From the NCBI GenBank assembly GCA_964427915.1, contig CAYRWA010000054.1, positions 1-37,418 of the forward strand: a DNA stretch of 37,418 nucleotides. Reading direction: 5' to 3'. Position 1 is the first letter of the stretch, and every line of letters starts with the position of its first letter. The notes under the pieces are model-generated. The model did not search any database and was not told where the DNA came from. It worked only from the letters and a program-made list of their open reading frames with translations. Origin of the DNA: JAGLCW01 sp964427915. GTDB taxonomy: Bacteria > Caldisericota > Caldisericia > UBA6126. A program made the translations under genes and the position numbers. Shown here piece after piece: positions 1 through 7,597 of this stretch.

Positions 1-76
1 TGGTGGAGCAGGGGGGGATCGAACCCCCGACCTCGTACTTGCGAAGCACGTGTTCTCCCAATTGAACTACTGCCCC
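1..76 (-). tRNA. tRNA-Ala (anticodon CGC)
   Basis: Read on the minus strand the sequence folds into a complete 76-nt cloverleaf: 7-bp acceptor stem, 4-bp D stem with a GG-containing 8-nt loop, 5-bp anticodon stem, 5-nt variable loop, 5-bp GGGGG/CCCCC T stem with loop TTCGATC, and an encoded CCA end at positions 3-1. The anticodon loop TTCGCAA gives anticodon CGC, reading GCG. The third acceptor pair is G3-U70, the classical alanine identity element, which independently supports Ala. The mature tRNA needs no CCA addition. Confidence 0.96.
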
Positions 77-87
77 AAACTAAGAGT

Positions 88-115
88 ATTTTAGCAGGAA
101 AAGATCCTTTTTCAA
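88..115 (-). promoter_or_regulatory. candidate sigma70 promoter for tRNA-Ala
   Basis: On the minus strand a TTGAAA box (115-110) lies 16 bp from a TAAAAT box (93-88). Each differs from consensus at one position. The expected transcription start falls a few bases before the tRNA 5' end at 76, so the spacing fits a single tRNA gene promoter. Confidence 0.5.
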
Positions 116-324
116 AAAAGGAGTTGTGGTAAAATACAAAATATAAATTCTTACTTACCCAGATTAATTCAAGTAGGATTAGAAAACACAAAAACTCCTT
201 CAGAAAAACATTCCTGACCTTTTTTTTTAAAAACGTTTACCATATAATAAAATACACAGAAATGTAAGCATGTCTTGACAGGCATCTAGAAAAAGATTTA
301 ACTCTATGAGTTGCGGAGGTAACT

Positions 325-990
325 ATGATTCAAGCTGTAACTATGATTGAAAGATCCATAAAAGATCGAAGACTAAATGATGTAGAATTTATAAATTGGT
401 GGTTGTATTTTTTTATAGTTAATCCAATAACGCTTGGGATTTATGGGATTATATTGTTTTTTAAAAGAACAGATAGAGTTGACCGCTTTATTAATAGAAA
501 AGCACGTTATTATGAAAGTTTAATCGACTTTACCGAGAAATATTGCAAAGAAAAACAATCATATGACAAACTCCACCATCGTTTTAATGATTTAAAATCT
601 CTGTATAAAGAATCCTTTTCTGAGAAAATTAAGCCAGTCAATAGTGGGCTATCATTTTTGTTGATCATCATCACATTAGGAATTTGGAGTCTCATCTGGC
701 TGTATAAAATGAATAAAGTATGGTTTGACTTGGAACTTTTCGAGCAAGATTTTGACGACACACTGTCTCAGATATGGATTGAAGCTGGACTAACAAAATA
801 CCCCATAAATATAAAAATTGATCCCTCAAAAAACAGAAGTTATGCTCTCTACTTGATATTGAGCTTACTTACTTTTGGCATCTGGTTCTTGGTTTGGGAT
901 TATAAAATTCACACAGACCCAGAAAATATTTTTCCTGAGTTTCATTCTGTAGAAGATTCAATCCTTCAAACAATAAGGAACGCTCAATAA
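325..990 (+). CDS. membrane protein with three DUF4234-like segments
   Basis: A 221-residue protein of unknown function. The same hydrophobic motif occurs three times: residues 34-55 (PITLGIYGIILFFKR), 115-133 (IITLGIWSLIWLYKM) and 181-200 (LLTFGIWFLVWDYKI). Each copy has the pattern TxGIW-x-L-x-W-x-YK, which resembles the DUF4234 family, usually a short two-helix membrane protein. Charged stretches of about 60 residues separate the copies. The ATG at 325 has a strong GGAGGT box at 315-320. A TATAAT sequence at 243-248 could be the -10 box, but I see no convincing -35. The gene is convergent with the broken kinase downstream. Function is unknown; membrane location is an inference from hydrophobicity. 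Confidence 0.8.
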   Translation: MIQAVTMIERSIKDRRLNDVEFINWWLYFFIVNPITLGIYGIILFFKRTDRVDRFINRKARYYESLIDFTEKYCKEKQSYDKLHHRFNDLKSLYKESFSEKIKPVNSGLSFLLIIITLGIWSLIWLYKMNKVWFDLELFEQDFDDTLSQIWIEAGLTKYPINIKIDPSKNRSYALYLILSLLTFGIWFLVWDYKIHTDPENIFPEFHSVEDSILQTIRNAQ

Positions 991-1108
991 CTTTTTTCAT
1001 GTTATAGATTGTCAGCTCTATGGTGCCTGTCAAATCTTATCAAGTATATTTCTTTCTTATTTTGGATACACCAAGATTTCATAATTTCACAAAAAACTGA
1101 TCAAAGAG

Positions 1109-1136
1109 TAATGACCATTAATCTTTTTTTTTTTTT
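1109..1136 (+). terminator. weak candidate terminator
   Basis: A short AT-rich inverted repeat (TAATG at 1109-1113, CATTA at 1116-1120) is followed by a run of 13 T (1124-1136). The stem is too small to be convincing. It is listed because it lies between convergent genes and is the only terminator-like structure in this 192-bp gap, where I see nothing else. Confidence 0.25.
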
Positions 1137-1182
1137 ACATTGACCCTAAGAATCTTTGTCTTTACATGCATTACTTAAATCC

Positions 1183-2109
1183 CTAGATCTCTTGAGCAAA
1201 GTTGTACTTGTAGGGCAGCTCTATGTGAAATATACTGCCTTTCCCATATTCAGAAGTAGCCCATAGATCTCCGCGATGCAGCTGAATAATCTTCTTTGAC
1301 AATGCTAGATTCATACCGGAAGAATAAGGGCTTGTAAAATTTTCTGAACTGTTTTTTAAAGAGGTTGAGTGAAACAAATCGTTTATTTCGTAGGGGTGAA
1401 TTCCAATGCCCGTATCAATGACTTGAATACAGATTTTTTCTTTCTTTTTCATTCGATCCACCTGAAGCTTGACGAATCCTTTATTTGTATACTTCATAGC
1501 ATTCCCAATAAGAGTGAACAAGACTTTTTGGAAATACTTCTTGTCTATCTGTACAACCATAGGAGAAGGAGGGATATCAGTATGGATCAAAATCCCTTTT
1601 TCCAAGGCCAGGGAAGAAAAGAAATCCGCCGTTTCTTGCAATAGTTCTGCAATATCATGATGTTGAAGAGTAAGACAGAAAGAAGAATCATGCACTTTTT
1701 GGAAATCTAGAATGTTGTAAACGAACATCGAAAGACGTTTAATATTCCGGATACTGATAGAGAGGAGTTCTTTTTGTTTGTCACTCACCATTTCTACCGA
1801 CGAATCTTTCAACAGGGTCAAACTACTCTGAATGGCCGTTAATGGAGTTCGCATCTCATGAGAAACAGCATTGATAAATGTATTTTTTAAAGATTCAATT
1901 TCAATCTGTTTCGTGATATCACGAAGAATCGCCCCATACATTCGTGCTTTTGGAAGCTGGATAGGAAAGAGAGAAATCTCATACACATTGCTTTGATAAG
2001 GACCATTCTCCACTTTCATTTTTAGTAAAACTTGGCTGTTATTTTCTTCAAGGTCTCCTCCTACCATTAAATGGTTAAAATAACACAAAGGACCTTGTTT
2101 TGATGAATA
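1183..2109 (-). pseudogene. histidine kinase, 3' fragment (end of PAS2, HisKA, HATPase)
   Basis: This is the catalytic half of a sensor kinase separated from its sensor half (3571-4673) by the IS110 element. It holds the end of a PAS domain, a HisKA H-box (SHEMRTPL, phospho-acceptor His), an N-box (LIGNAMKYTN) and a G1 box (DTGIGI). The G2 region (SSGMNLALSKKI) is less glycine-rich than usual. The open frame extends upstream to a TAG at 2124-2122, inside the element. The only nearby start, a TTG at 2088, lies in the middle of the PAS domain and has no obvious ribosome binding site, so translation is doubtful. Removing the element with one copy of the shared TA restores a single 675-residue frame. 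No response regulator gene is seen nearby. Confidence 0.88.
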
Positions 2110-2326
2110 CTTTTCAATATTCTAGTAACAGGTAAGCACAAGAGACAGAATGAACGAAGGCTTTATAGGCCGTTGAGCCTCTTACAAAGTCTTTCATCTG
2201 TCTTATAGTTCCAATCAGTTGATTGAGCCTTGAGCTCCCGTGAAGTAGGAGATTGAATACACAAGACAGGTTCTGGCTCTGTGCTTACAACTACCATTGT
2301 AATGGTTTTAACAGAGAGGTAAAGAG
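2110..2326 (+). ncRNA. candidate bridge RNA region of the IS110 element
   Basis: This non-coding left end precedes the recombinase and can form several hairpins. A long arm pairs AGACAGA (2143-2149) and TGAA (2151-2154) with TTCA/TCTGTCT (2193-2203), and is topped by AGGCT/AGCCT (2158-2162/2176-2180). Others are CAATC/GATTG (2212-2216/2221-2225) and ACCAT/ATGGT near 2293-2306. In IS110-group elements this region encodes the bridge RNA, whose internal loops pair with donor and target DNA. Location and structure potential are visible. Transcription, exact ends and guide loops are not determined. Confidence 0.45.
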
Positions 2327-3565
2327 ATGAACCAAAAAGTAGATGATTGTGTTTTAGACAAAGAAAAAGTAGCAGCAAACACACGTGATTCAGCGTATTT
2401 TGTAGGCGTTGATATTTCCATGAAGTCGTTTCATGTCGCCTTGATTCAAGAAAAGAAAAAAGTTCTATGGGACGAATCCTTTTCAATGAATCAAAAGGGA
2501 TTTAAAGCCTTCTATCAGAAGCTGCAATCCTATTCCAATTGTATTGTAGGAATGGAATCAACGTCTACCTATCATCTCAATTTGCTTCTGTATTTACTGG
2601 AGAAAGAAGTCTTCGTGGTGCTATTGAATCCGATGCTAGTCAAGCGATACATTTCTTCCCAAACCTTGCGAAACTGCAAAACCGATAAAGCCGATGCATC
2701 CGTGATTGCTTCGTTTGTGAAAGACACGCAAGGATCCCTACCTCGCTATACAGAAACCCAGACACATCATTTGTTTCGATTGGCACGGTGCAAAGAAGAC
2801 ATGACCCACCAGATTACAGCTCTGAAAACCAAATTGAAACAGCTTCTTCGATTGACGTTTCCGGAACTGGTAGACTCGTATGAGATCTATACTACTACCA
2901 TGTTGCAACTTGTAACCTTCTATCCTTCCGCTCAGGCTTTCTGCACAGCAGGCGAAAAAAAGATTGACAAACGTTTGCTTGCGTTATCGAAGGGAAAAGG
3001 AAAACCAGTATCGTATACTGGTCATTCAATCTGTCATCTCGCCCATCACTCGATTGGGTGTACAGATCCTTCCGTCGAGTTTGTGATCCAGCAAACCATC
3101 CAAACCCTTCAATTCTATGAAACCAAGAAAAAGGAAGTAAAAGCAAAACTGGAGAAAGAAGTCAAGAAGTTTGCCGTAGAAGACGTAAAAATTCTATCGT
3201 CTATTCCAGGCATTGGAAAAGACAGTGCTGTCCATTTTATGGCAGAAATAGGAAACATGGATCGGTTTCGCAATTACAAAGCACTCACGGCGTATATTGG
3301 AACAGATCCAGGCATTGAGCAATCGGGTCAAAGTCTTCACCGAAAAAAGATTAGTAAGCGTGGAAATGCATCCTTACGTCGATTGGGTTATATTATTGCA
3401 CAAAAAGTGATTCAGTACTGTCCACGATTTCAAGAGTATTATCAGAAAAAGCGAAACGAAGGAATGGCGTACAAAAAAGCTTTGATTGCAGTTTGGAACA
3501 AGTTGTTACGAACGATTTTTAGCATGTTACAACGTCGTACGTATTTTTTATTAAGTGATAGTTGA
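2327..3565 (+). CDS. IS110-family DEDD recombinase (transposase)
   Basis: A full-length 412-residue recombinase. The N-terminal RuvC-like domain shows the acidic residues in VGVDISMKSFHVAL, in GMESTSTYHL and in KTDKADASVIASF. A helical middle part follows. The C-terminal Transposase_20 domain includes SIPGIGKDSAVHFMAEIG and GIEQSGQSLHRKKISKRG, the latter carrying the conserved serine region used as nucleophile in this family. The ATG follows an AGAGGT box about 7 bp upstream. No internal stop or frameshift is seen, so the element looks active. It acts with the bridge RNA from its own left end to recombine the circular element into target DNA. Confidence 0.95.
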   Translation: MNQKVDDCVLDKEKVAANTRDSAYFVGVDISMKSFHVALIQEKKKVLWDESFSMNQKGFKAFYQKLQSYSNCIVGMESTSTYHLNLLLYLLEKEVFVVLLNPMLVKRYISSQTLRNCKTDKADASVIASFVKDTQGSLPRYTETQTHHLFRLARCKEDMTHQITALKTKLKQLLRLTFPELVDSYEIYTTTMLQLVTFYPSAQAFCTAGEKKIDKRLLALSKGKGKPVSYTGHSICHLAHHSIGCTDPSVEFVIQQTIQTLQFYETKKKEVKAKLEKEVKKFAVEDVKILSSIPGIGKDSAVHFMAEIGNMDRFRNYKALTAYIGTDPGIEQSGQSLHRKKISKRGNASLRRLGYIIAQKVIQYCPRFQEYYQKKRNEGMAYKKALIAVWNKLLRTIFSMLQRRTYFLLSDS

Positions 3566-4673
3566 CTTTGTATTTCTGGATCCACTGTTTGTATGCGTCA
3601 ATTTTTTTGGAGGTTTGTTTAGGCAAAGGTTGCATTTTTCCCAACATTTCCCAAAAATACAGATTCTTGCTGTCCCCTGAAACGTTTTGTAATAAATCTT
3701 TTTGAACTTGATTGCATAAAACAACTCGATGGGTCGCATCCATAATCACAATCCCATCCGTAGACTGGTTGATAGTCTCTCGCAAGATCTCTTCGTTGGA
3801 TTTTAGCTTATTGACTTCAATAATTCGTGATAATGTACTTCCTATTAAAAAAATAATGTTGGTAAGTGTCTTTTGTATTTCTTCAGGAAACTGATCGTAG
3901 GATTTTGATGCAATATTGAGAGAACCGATCTTTAACCCCATATACTCAATAGGAAGAATGGCAATTGCCTTGATGCTTTCCTTATAGTAACGTTCTTTGC
4001 TAATAATCAATCGGTCGGAGGCATGACCAAAAAATGGACTTTTCATGGCATTAAGTTTCTCACCCTCCGGAGAAGAAAAAGCAAGAATTTGAACCTGAGA
4101 AATGAATGCTGAAGAAAACCCTAAACTAGATTTCAATTCAAATCTCTGCTTTTCAAAATCATACAAATACATTCCACAAGCATCTACAAAAGGAAGAGCT
4201 ATGATGCATTTAACAATTTCGTCACAAACTTGTTTTTCATCGTTGAGGGATGAAAGATAAGTGCCAAGATGATTTTGAATTTTTAATGCTTTTGTGTTCA
4301 TGATGGCTTGGGTAGTATCCTGAAAAACAGCCACCACAATCCGATCACTAGGAGCATATAAATGGACACTGAAATAGCGTTCGGTTGTTTTTTCGTGAAA
4401 ATGATACGATTGAGGAGATTGCGTTTGCTGCACTTGGTACAACTTTTCAAAGCTTGGTGTTACTGAATACTCCTTGAGATCATTTTGAAATCTGCCTACA
4501 TAAGAAGAATGTTGAATGTTAAAAATGGTTTGAAAAGAATGGTTTAACTCAATACATGTGAAATCAGTAGGCTTATTGTTCTCGTCAAAGACCAACTGAA
4601 AAATAGCAATGCTATTGAATGCATTTTTAAAAATCTCGTAAAAGCCTTCTTTGTAGGACTTTTCAACTTCCAA
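3519..4673 (-). pseudogene. histidine kinase, 5' fragment (PAS-GAF-PAS)
   Basis: Sensor half of the kinase disrupted by the IS110 element. The start is a TTG at 4673 with GGAG about 7 bp upstream. A PAS-like domain spans roughly residues 12-125, a GAF domain about 130-285 (VDACGMYLYD, IAILPIEYMGLKIGSLNIAS), and a second PAS begins about 295 (STDGIVIMDATHRVVLCNQ). The authentic sequence ends at about residue 367 at the element junction; the frame then runs about 17 codons into the element (ending YDVVTC). No transmembrane segment is visible, so this was probably a cytoplasmic sensor. If translated it would give a sensor without kinase activity. Together with the 3' fragment it formed a 675-residue protein. 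Confidence 0.88.
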
Positions 4674-4717
4674 GTAGTGTCTCCATTCAAGCTCTTGCTT
4701 TCATAACTAATGATTGT

Positions 4718-4723
4718 ATTATA
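4718..4723 (-). promoter_or_regulatory. candidate -10 box of the broken kinase
   Basis: TATAAT on the minus strand, about 45 bp upstream of the TTG start of the kinase. No clear -35 box lies at normal spacing, so this is only a candidate. It lies just downstream, in transcription order, of a 13-bp direct repeat. Confidence 0.35.
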
Positions 4724-4751
4724 CGACATTTCCTTAAAACACACACCTGTT

Positions 4752-4798
4752 CATGCAATAAAAATACATACATCATTCCTCCATCCATGCAATAAAAA
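4752..4798. repeat. 13-bp direct repeat upstream of the kinase
   Basis: CATGCAATAAAAA occurs at 4752-4764 and again at 4786-4798, 34 bp apart from start to start (about three helical turns). Both copies lie between the ABC permease stop and the kinase promoter region, so they could be a tandem activator or repressor site. A chance duplication is possible. Confidence 0.5.
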
Positions 4799-5533
4799 CT
4801 ACATAATCCACCTTTTTTGGATTGCTCTGGTGCTTGTTAAAAAAAGTCCTGCAGCAAAAAGGATCAAAACCACAATACTATAAGGCAATGGTATGTTATG
4901 AAATCCTCGAATAGAGTATTGGAGCATATCCACTCCATAGGTTAGGGGCAGCATATAGGATACAGGCTGAATCCATACTGGAAGCTGTTGGATGGGAAAA
5001 AACAAACCACACAAGAACATCATGGGAAATCGAAAAAAATTGGAAAAGGTTTGTGCCTCAAATACTTCACTCACAGATACTGCAATGAACAACCCTAAAA
5101 ACGTTGAAGTGATGGCGATTAATGCAATGGCAATAAACAAAATACCCCACTGAACGTCGCCTAGGGGAATTAAAAAAGAAGCCATAATGAGAGGTATACA
5201 GGCATTTACAATACCAAAAAATATAGCCCCAGAGGTTTTCGCAAGCATTAACAAGTTGAGACTAATGGGGGCTAGCAATAATCTTTCAAATGATCGGCTT
5301 TTTCTTTCAAAGGTAATGGTTACTGCTAACATAGATGTAGTCCCAAACAAAATAGAAAGCGCCATTACGCCCGGAAGAATGTCTCGAATATTGACAGCAG
5401 TGGTAGATTTCATAAAGAACATGAGTGTCCAAGAAATAGGAAATATAATGCCCCAACTGATGTTAGGGGGTTTTAAATAGTAATTCTTCATATCCTTCAT
5501 CAATATGTTCCAAAATGCCATGGACTTTTTCAT
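4799..5533 (-). CDS. ABC-2 type transporter permease
   Basis: A 244-residue polytopic membrane protein with about six hydrophobic segments. The typical ABC-2 conserved stretch FERKSRSFERLLLAPIS lies near residues 75-91, and a late helix region FPIQQLPVWIQPVSYMLPLTYGVD is typical of NodJ/DrrB-like permeases. It forms the membrane channel of an exporter with the ATPase encoded immediately upstream; the two genes overlap by 4 bp (ATGA), so they are translationally coupled. The substrate cannot be told from sequence; drug, lipid or polysaccharide export are all known for this family. Confidence 0.9.
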   Translation of the reverse strand: MKKSMAFWNILMKDMKNYYLKPPNISWGIIFPISWTLMFFMKSTTAVNIRDILPGVMALSILFGTTSMLAVTITFERKSRSFERLLLAPISLNLLMLAKTSGAIFFGIVNACIPLIMASFLIPLGDVQWGILFIAIALIAITSTFLGLFIAVSVSEVFEAQTFSNFFRFPMMFLCGLFFPIQQLPVWIQPVSYMLPLTYGVDMLQYSIRGFHNIPLPYSIVVLILFAAGLFLTSTRAIQKRWIM

Positions 5534-6495
5534 TTCTTTTTCCCTTCTTTTTCTTTTTTCAATTTGTCAATCTCAAGACCTGTAATGGAAACAAATACTT
5601 CTTCTAAGGAAGGTCGAATAATTTTTGCCTCCAAAACATTCACATTCCGTTCTTGAAAAAAACTCATAAAGGGTATCAGGTGGATGGTTTGGTCGGAACC
5701 AATACGCACTTTCTTGTCACAGGCTTGTTTTATGCGAATGGTAGGAAAACTGCTGAGAAGATCGTTTTGAAAAGGTTGGGAAATTTGATCCAGAGTAAAT
5801 TCCATGATTCTTTCATTTTGTGTATTTTTCATTAAATCATCTTTTCGGCTTACCTGAATCACTTTTCCGTTTACAATGAAACCTATTCTATCACACAGTC
5901 TTTCTGCATCTTCAATGTAGTGGGTTGTTAAAAAAATGGTCGTTCCTATGTTGTTTAAATCTCGAATCCAGGTACGTATATGTCGCGCACTCTCAACATC
6001 AATTCCTGTAGTAGGTTCGTCCAGAAAAAGAATGGTGGGCTTATGAATAACACCTGCTGCAATCGTTAATTTTCTTTTCATTCCTTTGGAATAAGCTTTA
6101 AATTTACGCTTCCCAGTTTTTTCCAACCCAAATTGCTTAAGCAATTCTTTTGCTCGTTTTTCACGAACATCTTTAGCAATACCATACAAAGATGCACAAA
6201 AAGTTAAATTCTCAACTCCGCTCATATCATCGTAAAGATTACTTTCGTCAGGGACGATGCCAATAGAACCTTGTACTTTTTTTATATCTTTTTTCCCATC
6301 GTATCCAGCAACAACAATATCTCCGGATGAAGGCCGGGCTAGCCCTGTCAACATGTTGATAGTGGTTGTTTTCCCTGCACCATTGGGTCCTAAAAAGCCA
6401 AATATTTCTCCTGTCTCAACCGTAAAGCTGATACTGTCAACGGCAGTAAAAGTCCCAAACTGTTTACTAAGATTTTTCACTTCAATACAATTCAT
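5530..6495 (-). CDS. ABC-2 type transporter ATP-binding protein
   Basis: A 321-residue ATPase. Walker A is GPNGAGKTT at residues 36-44, the ABC signature is YSKGMKRKL, and Walker B with the D-loop is ILFLDEPTTGID, followed by the H-loop (FLTTHY). The C-terminal roughly 100 residues form the extension common in CcmA/DrrA-like ATPases of ABC-2 exporters. The ATG at 6495 has AAGGAG about 5 bp upstream. It powers the permease encoded next in the same operon and works on the cytoplasmic face of the membrane. Confidence 0.95.
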   Translation of the reverse strand: MNCIEVKNLSKQFGTFTAVDSISFTVETGEIFGFLGPNGAGKTTTINMLTGLARPSSGDIVVAGYDGKKDIKKVQGSIGIVPDESNLYDDMSGVENLTFCASLYGIAKDVREKRAKELLKQFGLEKTGKRKFKAYSKGMKRKLTIAAGVIHKPTILFLDEPTTGIDVESARHIRTWIRDLNNIGTTIFLTTHYIEDAERLCDRIGFIVNGKVIQVSRKDDLMKNTQNERIMEFTLDQISQPFQNDLLSSFPTIRIKQACDKKVRIGSDQTIHLIPFMSFFQERNVNVLEAKIIRPSLEEVFVSITGLEIDKLKKEKEGKKK

Positions 6496-6534
6496 AGTGC
6501 TCCTTAAAAATTCTGTGGAATCTGGAATGCAAAT

Positions 6535-6759
6535 CTATGGGAAAGTCAATTGCTCCAGTAGTTTTTTTAATTCTACAACTTCTTCGTCACTCAATGTGAC
6601 ACCTTTGCTCATTTTATCATGTTCTGGTGACCAATCCCGAATATCATACTTGGGTGGTCGTCCACCCCACGATACTTTGTTCAGTTCTTTCTTCCACCCC
6701 TTGGCATTGGTGGAAAGAGTTCCAACTGTTTCCTCAATGGTAAATGTAAAATCTGCCAT
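6535..6759 (-). CDS. ydbC: YdbC-family PC4-like single-stranded nucleic-acid-binding protein
   Basis: A 74-residue protein matching the YdbC/PC4 family. Residues run MADFTFTIEETVGTLS, then NAKGWKKELNKVSWGGRPPKYDIRDW and SPEHDKMSKGVTL, closely following the Firmicutes YdbC pattern. Family members form dimers that bind single-stranded DNA or RNA and are related to eukaryotic transcription cofactor PC4. The start at 6759 is chosen because GGAGGT sits 5 bp upstream; the longer frame from 6783 adds residues that overlap that site. It lies 39 bp upstream of the ABC exporter genes and could be co-transcribed with them. Confidence 0.92.
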   Translation of the reverse strand: MADFTFTIEETVGTLSTNAKGWKKELNKVSWGGRPPKYDIRDWSPEHDKMSKGVTLSDEEVVELKKLLEQLTFP

Positions 6760-6804
6760 ACAATACCTCCTGCAAGTAATCAATAAGTAACCATATCGGT
6801 ATTC

Positions 6805-6810
6805 ATTATA
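6805..6810 (-). promoter_or_regulatory. candidate -10 box upstream of ydbC
   Basis: TATAAT on the minus strand about 45 bp before the ydbC start. Its downstream context, TATAATGAATAC, is repeated exactly at 33767-33756 in front of the Rieske operon. No clear -35 hexamer is visible. The 195-bp divergent gap to the gene at 6955 shows no other clear signal. Confidence 0.35.
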
Positions 6811-6954
6811 AAAGAAAAAGTTGTTTCGCGTATTTTTCAGCTCTAAAAGAGTCGAAAAAAATTTTTCTTTTTACACAAATACTCTTACAATATATCCTGT
6901 CTAAACATGATTGATTCTCTCATTGAATGCACCTGAAACAAGAAAGGGGATGCG

Positions 6955-7458
6955 ATGGAAGAACCATTTGTCGAATATGAAGAAAAGCAAATAATGAACC
7001 AATGGTGGCTTTGGACCCTTGTCACGCTCACAACTTTTTTTTCTTGGTACACAGCCTATGCTCAGCTTATTAAGGGGGTACCTGTTGGAACAAACCCTGC
7101 CTCGGATATAGGTGTTGTTATTCTTTGGATCGCTATGGGCATTTTGTTTCCATTGTTCATGATTACAAGTGATTTACACATAAAGGTTGTTGAACAAGGC
7201 ATTCTTCTAACCTCTACAAACCGAATAATTGTGCGGAGGTTCATTCCTTTCAGTCACATTCAAGAAGCAAAGGTCAAGAGAATACAGCCTCTTTTTGAAT
7301 ATGGAGGCTGGGGTAATCGAGGTTTGGGGAAGCGTAAAGCCTATGTAATGCATGGAAATACTGGTGTCATGCTTACTCTCAAAAATGGTGGTACCATTTT
7401 TATTGGCTCAGATAATCCAGACGAACTTTTATCTGTTATTCAAACTCACATATCATAA
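6955..7458 (+). CDS. small membrane protein, DUF6141-like
   Basis: A 167-residue protein with two N-terminal transmembrane helices (about residues 17-37 and 48-70) and a soluble C-terminal half resembling a bacterial PH-like fold. The stretch VRRFIPFSHIQEAKVKRIQPL followed by YGGWGNRG and, near the end, GGTIFIGSDNPDELL matches proteins annotated as DUF6141 or as PH-domain membrane proteins. The ATG has AAAGGGG 5 bp upstream. Function is unknown. It is divergent from ydbC, and the IS1634-like element is inserted 29 bp after its stop. Confidence 0.82.
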   Translation: MEEPFVEYEEKQIMNQWWLWTLVTLTTFFSWYTAYAQLIKGVPVGTNPASDIGVVILWIAMGILFPLFMITSDLHIKVVEQGILLTSTNRIIVRRFIPFSHIQEAKVKRIQPLFEYGGWGNRGLGKRKAYVMHGNTGVMLTLKNGGTIFIGSDNPDELLSVIQTHIS

Positions 7459-7480
7459 GGTTACAGCATTCACTCTCCAT

Positions 7481-7487
7481 TTTTTAG
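7481..7487. repeat. target-site duplication, left copy
   Basis: TTTTTAG directly outside the left inverted repeat. The identical 7 bp are found at 9286-9292 outside the right repeat. This fixes the element ends at 7488 and 9285. Confidence 0.75.
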
Positions 7488-7562
7488 CCTAATTTCTCCC
7501 TCTAGTTAGGCAACATATTTTCAAATTCTAGATTTTATCCTCTATATCTTGCATTTGGTTCC

Positions 7563-7591
7563 TTGACAATCCAAAATGTGTTGCCTATAAT
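7563..7591 (+). promoter_or_regulatory. consensus sigma70 promoter of the transposase
   Basis: A perfect TTGACA (7563-7568), 17-bp spacer and perfect TATAAT (7586-7591). The -10 box lies within the palindrome GCCTAT-AAT-ATAGGC (7583-7597), which could be an operator. Transcription should begin at about 7598, which is the A of the start codon, so the mRNA is predicted to be leaderless. Confidence 0.8.
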
Positions 7592-7597
7592 ATAGGC

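Larger units (their letters stand above)
2110..3572 (+). mobile_element. IS110-family insertion sequence (IS110 group)
   Basis: A 1463-bp element inserted in a histidine kinase gene. The boundaries are inferred by asking which cut rejoins the kinase in frame. A TA dinucleotide occurs at both junctions (2108-2109 and 3571-3572), and deleting the element with one TA restores the kinase reading frame. There are no long terminal inverted repeats and no longer target duplication, as expected for IS110. The left end has about 217 bp of non-coding DNA, whereas only a few bases follow the transposase stop. That is the IS110-group (not IS1111-group) architecture, where the bridge RNA lies upstream of the recombinase. 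Shifts of the true ends by multiples of 3 bp cannot be excluded. Confidence 0.85.

Noticed and set aside
1..76. Reading the tRNA as tRNA-Cys (GCA) by shifting the anticodon loop
   Set aside because: Standard 7-nt loop TTCGCAA puts CGC at 34-36, and the G3-U70 pair is the alanine identity element.
255..303. TTGACA at 275-280 as the -35 box of the gene at 325
   Set aside because: No acceptable -10 box lies 16-18 bp downstream (best TTAACT), and TATAAT at 243-248 is upstream of it, so it is not listed as a promoter.
1183..2088. A short independent histidine kinase starting at the TTG at 2088
   Set aside because: The start lies within a PAS domain, lacks a ribosome binding site, and the sensor half is found in frame on the other side of the IS110 element.
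2163..2486. Antisense frame of 107 codons over the IS110 left end and transposase start
   Set aside because: No known family, no ribosome binding site, and it lies opposite the bridge RNA region and the recombinase N-terminus.
2110..3572. Assignment of the element to the IS1111 group
   Set aside because: IS1111-group elements have the long non-coding segment downstream of the recombinase and subterminal inverted repeats; here the long segment is upstream and the right end is only a few bases.
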